A program made the position numbers and the translations under genes. A DNA stretch of 64,000 nucleotides from contig NZ_VUNZ01000002.1 of assembly GCF_008386505.1 (NCBI RefSeq), positions 124,001 through 188,000 on the forward strand, given 5' to 3'. The notes beneath the pieces are model-generated. The model made no database searches, was not told the DNA's origin, and worked only from the letters and a program-made list of their open reading frames with translations. Position 1 is the stretch's first letter; each line of letters begins with the position of its first letter. Of the stretch, positions 51,081-59,033 are shown one piece after another. The stretch comes from Chryseobacterium sediminis (lineage in GTDB: Bacteria; Bacteroidota; Bacteroidia; Flavobacteriales; Weeksellaceae).

Positions 51081-53039
51081 TTAAGGTACTAACCTGATTA
51101 CTCTATAACCGGTATTTACATAAGCACCGTTAGCTTTTGATTTTACAAACTCAAATTTTGTAGCTAGCTGAGTCTGAACTTTATTCATCTGTTTAAAGAT
51201 CTCTCCTTTTTTATTTTCTCTGGTTAACATGTCGTTTACTACATCAAACCCTACGATAGCGTATTTTGGAGGAGTTTTACAGTATTTATTTTTATAAGCA
51301 GCCAGAATTTCTTTTTCAAAACTACCGTCTGTATTGATCTTTCTGTCCATCAGATATACCAGACTTGCTTGGCTCAGTTCGTCAACTTTTTTCTCAAAAG
51401 TTGGAGAATAGAACATACTGAACGCCTTCACACCCTGCACTTCCTTAGAAATAGCAATGATTCTGTTAGCAAAAGCATCTCCTGCTGCATTATCATCATT
51501 AGCCAGTATAGCAATAACCGGTGCAGACTGCCCTGTCATCATATTCTGATCAGGCTGGATATCTGCCGGAGAGTTGACAATAATAACATTAGGGTTTTTC
51601 ACCGCTTTTTCAAGCCCTGCTTTGATGTAATTGGCATTTTCTTTTTTAGCATCTGCCACTACATATATTTTCTGGTCAGAATAAATTCCTTTTACTTCTT
51701 CTACAATCTTATCAGCATACGTCTGATTGTTTGTTTCAACGATAATAAGATTACTGTAGTTATATAATTCCGGAGTGTTGGCAAATGGTGCTACAATCGG
51801 GATTTTCTGATTTTTAGTAAAATCAAGAACATCAATTACATTAGATTTAAAGAAAGGCCCAATAATAAGGTCTGTATTGTCAGGATTGATCTGTGTCAAA
51901 GAGTTTTTGAATGATGCCTCATTTCCTGAATCTACAATTTTGACATCCAGTTTCTGGCCTCCTCTGGCATTTCTTTCAATAGCAAGTTTTGCTCCTGTTA
52001 AAAAGTCAAGGGCCATTGTTCTGTACTGGGTTTCGTTTGTACTATACCCGAATGGGAGCATTAGAATTACACTAAGAGCATCACCATTTTTCTTAATATA
52101 AGCTGCATCCTGCTTTTTGATCTTTAAAACCATTCCAGTTTTCAACCCATGAGAAAGATCCGGGTTAAGAGCAATAAGTTCATCGATAGAAACACCAAAT
52201 TTATTCACAATGGAGAATACAGTATCTCCCTGCTGAACGGTATAGGTTACATAATCGTCTCCTGCAGCAACACTGGAAGAGGAAGTTGATTTTTCGTTAC
52301 CTGAATCCATTTTTGCTTTTGGATTTGCAGGCTCAGCAACGGTATCCGTGTTTGTATTATTATTGGATGTTTTTATTTTAATGGTTTCACCAGGTTTAAG
52401 TCCTTTTTCTTCTAATCCGGGATTTAAAGCAAAAAGATCCTGCTGGCTGATGCCAAACTGTTTTGTAATTCTGTAATAATTATCTTTAGACTGAATCACA
52501 TAGGATTCTCCTTCTACAGCTGTCTGTGTTGCAGTTGTCACTGCTTTTTCTACAGGTTTCTCAGTAGGTTTTTCAGTCGTTACAGCCTGTTGTTGAGAAC
52601 CACCATATTTTTTAATGCTGGCAGCAGGTAAAGTGATTTCGTCTCCAATTTTCATGTGAGAATCCAGGTCAGGATTCAGTTTTCTCAAATCGGTTTCAGA
52701 AATTCTGTATTGTTTTGTAATACCATAGATTGTTTGCTTTGGCTGTAAAATAATTTTACCTAGAGAAGAAGCACTTGTGGCTGAAGCTACTTTCTCTGCA
52801 TGAGCTGTTTTTGTAACAACCGGAGTGGCCGGTTTGTCTGATTTTATAGTTAAAACATCTCCGATAGCCAATTTGCCATCTTTGTGTTTTGGGTTTAGCT
52901 TCAGCAATTCATCTACAGTCATTCCATACTTTTTGGCTATGTTGTAAGGATTATCACCTTGCGCAACCGTATGTGATTTCTGGGCTGAAACTCCCAAAAC
53001 CATACATAAACTGGATAGAATAAAAAACCTCTTTATCAT
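51081..53039 (-). CDS. LysM-repeat protein with periplasmic-binding (PBP1) domain
   Basis: A 652-residue exported protein. Signal peptide (ends GVSAQ, about 19), then four LysM domains at about 22-66, 95-140, 180-225 and 265-310 (each with xDNPYNIAKKYG/TVFSIVNKFG and a conserved LNP.. motif), separated by Ser/Thr/Lys/Pro-rich linkers. The remainder (about 320-652) is a type 1 periplasmic-binding fold (VILMLPFGYSTNETQYRTMALDFLTGAKLAIER, about 323-355; NLIIVETNNQTYADKIVEEVKGIYSDQKIYVVADAK). LysM binds peptidoglycan; the binding domain probably senses a ligand or acts in cell-wall remodelling as in LppC/LpoA-like proteins. Exact role unknown. Confidence 0.85.
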   Translation of the reverse strand: MIKRFFILSSLCMVLGVSAQKSHTVAQGDNPYNIAKKYGMTVDELLKLNPKHKDGKLAIGDVLTIKSDKPATPVVTKTAHAEKVASATSASSLGKIILQPKQTIYGITKQYRISETDLRKLNPDLDSHMKIGDEITLPAASIKKYGGSQQQAVTTEKPTEKPVEKAVTTATQTAVEGESYVIQSKDNYYRITKQFGISQQDLFALNPGLEEKGLKPGETIKIKTSNNNTNTDTVAEPANPKAKMDSGNEKSTSSSSVAAGDDYVTYTVQQGDTVFSIVNKFGVSIDELIALNPDLSHGLKTGMVLKIKKQDAAYIKKNGDALSVILMLPFGYSTNETQYRTMALDFLTGAKLAIERNARGGQKLDVKIVDSGNEASFKNSLTQINPDNTDLIIGPFFKSNVIDVLDFTKNQKIPIVAPFANTPELYNYSNLIIVETNNQTYADKIVEEVKGIYSDQKIYVVADAKKENANYIKAGLEKAVKNPNVIIVNSPADIQPDQNMMTGQSAPVIAILANDDNAAGDAFANRIIAISKEVQGVKAFSMFYSPTFEKKVDELSQASLVYLMDRKINTDGSFEKEILAAYKNKYCKTPPKYAIVGFDVVNDMLTRENKKGEIFKQMNKVQTQLATKFEFVKSKANGAYVNTGYRVIRLVP

Positions 53040-53077
53040 ATTCGATAATTATAATTTACAAAAATACTTCTTTAAAA

Positions 53078-54664
53078 TTAAATGGCAACAATTATTAATT
53101 TGGAATCTTGAACCACCATTTCTTCCAAACAATTTTCAAGCCACGAATATCCATAATCTGAAAAGAATACACTAAAATTATAAACTCTCTCCTGCCATGT
53201 TTTGGCTGGGTGAACATCTAAAAACAGGTTTTCAAGTCTTTCCAGCAATTCATTCTGTTTTATTTTCTCAGCATGAAGCAAACGTTTTTTCATTCTTTTG
53301 AATGATTTTAATTGTCGTACTTCTTCTGCCTTCACCATATTTCCGAAAGATTTCTCAGTGGTTTCTGCCGAAGTTCTCAACGCTGAAAAATTACTAATCA
53401 ACAATTCCTCTTTCTCGTCGAGTAATTGTAAAATCGGATTATCTTTTAAAATTTTATGATTGGTAAGTACTGTAAAATTCTGGAAAAAGTCTTCTATTTT
53501 AAGATCCAGTTTCTCAATTTTTCCTAGTGTTTTCTCTTTCAGGAATAACATCGAGTTTCTTGGAATCAAAATAGGAAACGGAATATTAATTTTTGAAAAA
53601 TAATCTTTAAGTTCCAGCCAGTACATGATTTCAGCATTTCCTCCAATATAAGCCAGATTCGGAAGTACATTTTCCTGATATACGGGACGCATTAAAGCAT
53701 TGGGACTGAATTTTTCCGGATGATTTTCCAATTCAGCAAGTATTTCTTCTTCTGTAAACTGAATCGTTTTATCTACGATAATATATTTCTGTCCGTTAAA
53801 TTCTATCCTGTCTCTGGTTTCGGAAAGATAGAAAAGGTTAATTTCACGAGGATTTACCTGAACTTTCCCGTATTTTTCCGTCAGAAAATCTACTTTATCC
53901 TTAGATATTTTCTGTAAACCAAAGTGAAGAAGTTCATCTTTAAAAATCTCCTTCATCTGGTTTTTAAGTTCTTTAGAGTCTCCATCCAAAATCAAAAGTC
54001 CGAATTCTGAAAAAAGACGGTTCACAAGAATCTTAATAGCCTCCGTCAAAGTATTCCCCGATTTATAGGCTTCCTTCATCATTAAGATCAGTTCAGTTCC
54101 AAAAATAGAGTCTTTGAATTCTTTCTCAAATTCAGAAATAAAATAGGTATCGCTGATTTCAATCCTTCCTACCGGACCTCCTGATTTCTCATTGGTCTCA
54201 TAATAATTATTTTCTGTTTTAAAATGATTGATTTCGGCAAAATCATGATCTTCTGAAGCCATCCAATATACCGGAACAAAATTAAAATCCGGGAAATTTT
54301 CTTTCAGATAGGTACATGTCTTGATGGTCTGAAGAATTTTATAAACGAAGAAAACAGGTCCAGAAAACAGGTTCAGCTGATGTCCTGTTGTAATGGTAAA
54401 TGTATTAGATTGTTTAAGATTTTCAAGATTATCTTTTTGTTTTGAAGAAAGAGATAAACTTGAGAGCTGGCCTTCCAGAACCTGAGATAAAATTTCTCTC
54501 TTCCTTGATGAAAAAGAGTCATTTTTCAAGTGAATCTGTTGTTTAAAATGATCTAAAGAAAATGTATTATTTTCAAAACCCTCAATCTTCTGATTCAAAA
54601 AATCTTTTACCAATTGAGGAATGCTTTCTATATCGTTGAATGATATTTTATTTATTGTTTTCAA
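53078..54664 (-). CDS. bshC: Putative cysteine ligase BshC (bacillithiol biosynthesis)
   Basis: A 528-residue protein matching the BshC family: TITTGHQLNLFSGPVFFVYKILQTI (about 95-119, nucleotide-binding-like HxGH-type region), NFVPVYWMASEDHDFAEINHF (about 130-150), GGPVGRIEI, LMRPVYQENVLPNLAYIGGNAEIMYWLELKD (about 322-352) and a C-terminal coiled-coil. BshC adds cysteine to GlcN-malate in the last step of bacillithiol synthesis. This low-molecular-weight thiol replaces glutathione in Firmicutes and many Bacteroidetes. bshA and bshB are not in the window. Lies 12 bases upstream of the porin gene stop in genome order. Confidence 0.92.
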   Translation of the reverse strand: MKTINKISFNDIESIPQLVKDFLNQKIEGFENNTFSLDHFKQQIHLKNDSFSSRKREILSQVLEGQLSSLSLSSKQKDNLENLKQSNTFTITTGHQLNLFSGPVFFVYKILQTIKTCTYLKENFPDFNFVPVYWMASEDHDFAEINHFKTENNYYETNEKSGGPVGRIEISDTYFISEFEKEFKDSIFGTELILMMKEAYKSGNTLTEAIKILVNRLFSEFGLLILDGDSKELKNQMKEIFKDELLHFGLQKISKDKVDFLTEKYGKVQVNPREINLFYLSETRDRIEFNGQKYIIVDKTIQFTEEEILAELENHPEKFSPNALMRPVYQENVLPNLAYIGGNAEIMYWLELKDYFSKINIPFPILIPRNSMLFLKEKTLGKIEKLDLKIEDFFQNFTVLTNHKILKDNPILQLLDEKEELLISNFSALRTSAETTEKSFGNMVKAEEVRQLKSFKRMKKRLLHAEKIKQNELLERLENLFLDVHPAKTWQERVYNFSVFFSDYGYSWLENCLEEMVVQDSKLIIVAI

Positions 54665-54676
54665 CCTGTACAGTTT

Positions 54677-56614
54677 TTAGTTGAACAAATACCACACGAT
54701 TCCGATGTTCAATCTGAAATCATAAACCGGATAATGTGGAAATGCGTATGCTTTGTTATTGGAAATAACAGTTCCTATCTGTTGGCCTTCTATGAAAAAG
54801 AACATTTTTTTCACTTTCATGTTAATATAAACATCGGCGATAGGCTGCCCTCCAATTGAAAATGAATCTGCTCTGGGAAGGATATATTCGTTAAGAACAG
54901 GAAAATAATCTCTTGAGGCAAATTTAGAGAAGTAATAAACTTTAATACCCGCCTGAATTTCTGCAGCTTTTTTGAATGCCTGTGTCTGATAGAAGAAATT
55001 AGCTCTACCAACAAAACTTGGCATAGGCAGCAATTCTTTATTCGTTAAGGTATTTTGGAAATGCACTCTGGTATTCAGATGGAATTTGTTGAAGCTGAAT
55101 GTAGCATCACCTCCGATTTGGGAGATATTCACAGAATTATCACTTTGCTTCGGATTTCCGTTGCTGTCAAAATAAGTATAGTTATCTATTCTGAAATAGT
55201 TGGCAAAAATTTCTGTTTTAAACCATTTCAAATTGATGCTTCCTCCCACTTCCATTACAGACTGGTTCTTTGCATTTTCAAGATAATAATTGAAGTTGTT
55301 GTAAACCGAAGTGTTCAATAAGTAATTAAATGAAGGATAAGCACTTTGGAAGTTTACTTTAGCATTAACAAAATAGTCTTTAATAGGCTCAAACTTTAGG
55401 TTATTGGTTGTTTTAAGATAGCTTTTAAACTGGCTTCCGTTTGAAAATTCAAGGAATGAGTTCAGCTGGATCTTATCCCAAAGTTTTACCTGTAAATTTC
55501 CTACAGCTCCGATTCTGTTTTCTTTAAGCTCACCAGGAAAAGGAACATTATTAAGGGCAACAACATCTCTTATTCCAAATTTGATCATCTGATAACGTAC
55601 ACCAGCATCTAATTTGAATTTTTCATTATTAAAAATCAAGCTAACCGTATTGCTGAAATTTTCAGAATATTTTTTTGTAGTCAATGGGAAACCATCAACC
55701 AATTCAGTAGGAGCATCATACCAATAAGGCTCCAAAGCTGTCTGGTTATAATAATATTTATTCCCCTGATGAGAAATAATATGTCTTATGCTAAAAGGAA
55801 ATTTCCCGGAGTTGAATGGTGTAAACTGATGACTCAGATAGTATCTTCTGTAAGAAAACTGTGAGCTGCTGGATGCCAGATTTACCTGAGCATTTTGTCT
55901 GTTGCTATAATTACTGTCACCATTCATAAACAGATTATCCTCAGTAATACCTCCACTTTCCTGATTGTTTACATTCTGGTGAAGATAGTGAGCGAAGATT
56001 TCATAGTTTCCGCTTTTTGAAATATAGTGACCTGAGAATAAAGTATTGTTATTTGCTGCTAATGAGTTCCTGTAAAGACCCTGAGAGCGGAGCCCCATAT
56101 ATTCCAGAGCAAAATTGAATCTTTTTCCAATATTCTGGGTGTAAGTAGATGTTAAAGCCGCCCCGTTTCGCATTGCGTTATGATAAACAAATGTAGCGGT
56201 AGGTGTTTTTACGTCATAGTATTTCACATCATTTGCTCCAATAATCATATAAGATTTATTGGAAGGCAGTAAGGAAAGATTCTGCTCATCATTTACCTCA
56301 AATACAAGAGGGTTAAAGCCGGATCCTATATTGGCAGTCTGCACTCTTCCGAAGTTATCTTTATTATTTTGCTGCGAAAAGATATAGGTTTTATCAAAAG
56401 TCATTACCGTATCAAAAACTTTCTTTTCAGAAAACTGAGTCTGATACTGGTAATCATTAATAGTAGGTTTGAAAATTTTCAGGGAATCTTTCTTCCCGGA
56501 ATCTATTACAAGGGTATCTTCTTTTTTAGGTTGAGGCTTTGTATCAGCTTTATTGACAACCTGAGCCTTGGCTACAAAACTTAAAGAGAAGAGTATGAAA
56601 AGGATGTACTTCAT
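54677..56614 (-). CDS. Putative outer-membrane porin
   Basis: A 645-residue protein with a signal peptide (ends VAKAQ, about 18). A Lys/Asp-rich N-terminal periplasmic segment (about 20-80; KPQPKKEDTLVIDSGKKDSLK) is followed by a long beta-barrel with alternating aromatic strands (about 90-645; RFNFALEYMGLRSQGLYRNS, FAHYLHQNVNNQESGG) ending FRLNIGIVWYLFN with C-terminal aromatic residue. It matches the Bacteroidetes 'putative porin' family seen next to bshC. Substrate unknown. It precedes bshC by 12 bases and is probably in the same transcript; the terminator upstream belongs to the next operon. Confidence 0.8.
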   Translation of the reverse strand: MKYILFILFSLSFVAKAQVVNKADTKPQPKKEDTLVIDSGKKDSLKIFKPTINDYQYQTQFSEKKVFDTVMTFDKTYIFSQQNNKDNFGRVQTANIGSGFNPLVFEVNDEQNLSLLPSNKSYMIIGANDVKYYDVKTPTATFVYHNAMRNGAALTSTYTQNIGKRFNFALEYMGLRSQGLYRNSLAANNNTLFSGHYISKSGNYEIFAHYLHQNVNNQESGGITEDNLFMNGDSNYSNRQNAQVNLASSSSQFSYRRYYLSHQFTPFNSGKFPFSIRHIISHQGNKYYYNQTALEPYWYDAPTELVDGFPLTTKKYSENFSNTVSLIFNNEKFKLDAGVRYQMIKFGIRDVVALNNVPFPGELKENRIGAVGNLQVKLWDKIQLNSFLEFSNGSQFKSYLKTTNNLKFEPIKDYFVNAKVNFQSAYPSFNYLLNTSVYNNFNYYLENAKNQSVMEVGGSINLKWFKTEIFANYFRIDNYTYFDSNGNPKQSDNSVNISQIGGDATFSFNKFHLNTRVHFQNTLTNKELLPMPSFVGRANFFYQTQAFKKAAEIQAGIKVYYFSKFASRDYFPVLNEYILPRADSFSIGGQPIADVYINMKVKKMFFFIEGQQIGTVISNNKAYAFPHYPVYDFRLNIGIVWYLFN

Positions 56615-56657
56615 TATTCATTATTGTACAGCAAAAATAAGAAATAAAAGGACATAA

Positions 56658-56684
56658 AAAACCCCACAATAAATGTGGGGTTTT
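56658..56684 (-). terminator. Terminator of the second SusCD operon
   Basis: An 11-bp stem (56658-56668 with 56674-56684) with loop ATAAA. On the reverse strand a T tail follows, 24 bases after the lipoprotein stop. Confidence 0.8.
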
Positions 56685-56707
56685 GAGATATTTTTGTTAG
56701 AAAAATT

Positions 56708-57511
56708 TTAGTTTTTCTCTAAGACAAATTTTTGACCACTAGCAGTCCCGGCAGGACCTGAGAAAGTAAGAGCAGAAATATTTATACCTCCAGTACAAAA
56801 GTTAACTGTTCCTGTACCCGATAGTGACATACTACCTGTCGGCGCGTCATAAAGGAAGGGTTGATTAGAAGCTACTGTAATACTACCATTATTTTGAACT
56901 GTTACAAGCATATAAGATGTAGTCGGGTTGCTAATATAAGGATTGTTCGTTGACAATATCTTAAATTGGTTAGCAGCAGGACCAGGCTGTACAGTAATCA
57001 AGTCTCCAGGTGAATAATCTTCCCAAGTGTCAGTTACCACCTTGTATGTTCCAGTGAAACCTGACATGTTAAATGGACACTCTAATGAATATTTCAATGT
57101 ATGAGTTTGATTGAAGGTAGCATTAGGCACAGAAGAAGAAAGTTTAAAAGTAATCACTTTTTGTGTTTCCTTAGCACCACTTTCTAATAATTGTACTTTA
57201 AAACTTCCAACCTTTTGCCCTTCAGCAAGGTTATCTGTTTTATTTAGAATCTTAAAATCTACTCCTTCTACTGCTGTAGAATTAGCAGCATCAACAGCAA
57301 TTTTTACTTCTGTATTTTGCTTTGCTTCACTTAGAGTGGTATATACAATTGCAACTTCCTTAGATGTTGAACCTTTTACTACTGTTGCCTCTGAGCTTGT
57401 AGCACCAAAACTCACATAATTATCACCGTCATATACTGCATCATCTCTTTCTGAACAAGCAGAGAACAATAATGCAAAAATCGGAATACTTAAATATTTT
57501 AAAATTTTCAT
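56708..57511 (-). CDS. Surface lipoprotein of the second SusCD operon (Calx-beta-like)
   Basis: A 267-residue lipoprotein with lipobox LLFSACSERDDAV (about 19, acidic residues after the Cys suggest surface export). The N-terminal half (about 30-140) shows a Calx-beta-like unit, EVKIAVDAANSTAVEGVDFKI, with the GVDF motif. The second half (about 145-267) is a separate beta-domain with FTGTYKVVTDTWEDYSPGDL and a C-terminus GTASGQKFVLEKN. It follows SusD by 25 bases and is likely an extra ligand-binding surface protein of the transporter. The substrate is unknown; no polysaccharide enzymes lie nearby. Confidence 0.72.
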   Translation of the reverse strand: MKILKYLSIPIFALLFSACSERDDAVYDGDNYVSFGATSSEATVVKGSTSKEVAIVYTTLSEAKQNTEVKIAVDAANSTAVEGVDFKILNKTDNLAEGQKVGSFKVQLLESGAKETQKVITFKLSSSVPNATFNQTHTLKYSLECPFNMSGFTGTYKVVTDTWEDYSPGDLITVQPGPAANQFKILSTNNPYISNPTTSYMLVTVQNNGSITVASNQPFLYDAPTGSMSLSGTGTVNFCTGGINISALTFSGPAGTASGQKFVLEKN

Positions 57512-57536
57512 AGCTAAAATTCGCTTTTAATTAATA

Positions 57537-59021
57537 TTAATAACCAGGGTTTTGTTGCACTTGAGGGTTTAAGTTAATCTCCTGAACAGGAATAGGTAAT
57601 GTATACTTATAGCTATTGTTAGGAAGGTTTGTAACTGTAACCACATCATCTGTCTGGTTTCTATCCATAGTAACACCTGCAGCAGTAGCCAATCTTTTCA
57701 AATCGATATATCTGTGTCCTTCTAATGCAAGATCTACTCTTCTCTCTTTCAAGATATCAGCATAAGCAGCTGTTGATGAAGCGTATACAGGAAGTGGAGC
57801 TGTTCCACTGTTATATCTTTTCGCTCTTACCTGCTGAATTAATGCTGCTGCACCAGTAAAGTTGCTAGCTGCTGTTTCACATTCTGCTAAGATGAAATAC
57901 ATTTCCGATAATCTAAATACCTTTAAATCATTTCTTGTAGCAGCACTTGTTTTACCTGGATATTTATCTACTACCAGTTGATCCGTATCTCTAGGAGAAG
58001 TACTTGTTAAATAATTAGGATCAATTATAGATGAAGGATCAACGTATACTGTTCTTCTAACATCACCCGGAGTTGTATTAATGATATTAAATAGGTTTCT
58101 ACCTAAAGCCCACATTGGGTTCCCTGTAATACTAGAGCTGTTAGTGTTCCATCTTGTTCCGATAGAGCTTCCGTTTCCTGTAGCTAATCTGTTTAATGCA
58201 AAAATAATTTCTCCTCTTGCAGTATCATTCCACATTGTTGGATATGCTGAAGCAGCAGTTAATGTTAATCCAGCATTAGATATTACATCCTGAGCATATT
58301 GCTTAGCTAAAGTTGTATTCCCTCTGTAAAGGTTAAATCTTGCAGTAACCGCGTTTACAAATCCTTTATCTACATAAAATCTACCTGCTGGAGCATTATA
58401 AGCTAATATTCCTCTCGCATAGTCTAAATCTGCATTAATAAAATCATAAACATCCTGGTTTTTGCTTCTTGGAAGCTTTACATCAATTACAGGAACATCT
58501 TTTAGCAATAGAACTCCTAATCCATTAGGATCTTTCATATCTTGTGCAAAGAAAGTTTCCAATTGAAGGTAGCAGAAAGCTCTGATTGCTCTCGCCTGAG
58601 CAATTATTGAATTATACTGAGCTACTTCACTAGCAGCTGGAGTAACTTTTGCAGCACCTGCAATTAATCTATTTACACGGTTAATTACCAAATAATGCTG
58701 AGCCCAAATTCCAGTAGTCAAGCCCGTTGTAGGATCAATAAAATAACGGTGTATTTCATATTCCTGACCTCCACTACCTGCTCCAGGTTTTACCTCGTCA
58801 GTAAATACTGCAGAGAAATAAATATCATTATTAGTATCCATGTTAGCATACACAGATCCTACTAAATAATCATTCAGATTTGATACACTTGTAAATAATG
58901 TCGCATCATCCAGTAATCCAGGCTGCTCTATATCAATAGCATCCTTACAACTGTTTAAAGTAAAACCAACTGACGATAGACATACTGCTATCACTAATGC
59001 TTTTTTATATATTTTATTCAT
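57537..59021 (-). CDS. SusD/RagB-family lipoprotein, second pair
   Basis: A 494-residue lipoprotein with lipobox FTLNSCKDAID (about 25) and the SusD TPR fold: IIAQARAIRAFCYLQLETFFAQ (about 138-159), FVNAVTARFNLYRGNTTLAKQYAQ (about 218-241) and LKVFRLSEMYFILAECETAA (about 366-385). The end PIPVQEINLNPQVQQNPGY is typical of SusD proteins. It is 12 bases behind its SusC partner and 25 bases before the lipoprotein gene. It binds the substrate at the surface above the TonB barrel. No riboswitch precedes this operon, and the ligand cannot be deduced. Confidence 0.9.
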   Translation of the reverse strand: MNKIYKKALVIAVCLSSVGFTLNSCKDAIDIEQPGLLDDATLFTSVSNLNDYLVGSVYANMDTNNDIYFSAVFTDEVKPGAGSGGQEYEIHRYFIDPTTGLTTGIWAQHYLVINRVNRLIAGAAKVTPAASEVAQYNSIIAQARAIRAFCYLQLETFFAQDMKDPNGLGVLLLKDVPVIDVKLPRSKNQDVYDFINADLDYARGILAYNAPAGRFYVDKGFVNAVTARFNLYRGNTTLAKQYAQDVISNAGLTLTAASAYPTMWNDTARGEIIFALNRLATGNGSSIGTRWNTNSSSITGNPMWALGRNLFNIINTTPGDVRRTVYVDPSSIIDPNYLTSTSPRDTDQLVVDKYPGKTSAATRNDLKVFRLSEMYFILAECETAASNFTGAAALIQQVRAKRYNSGTAPLPVYASSTAAYADILKERRVDLALEGHRYIDLKRLATAAGVTMDRNQTDDVVTVTNLPNNSYKYTLPIPVQEINLNPQVQQNPGY

Positions 59022-59033
59022 TTTTTCTTTTTT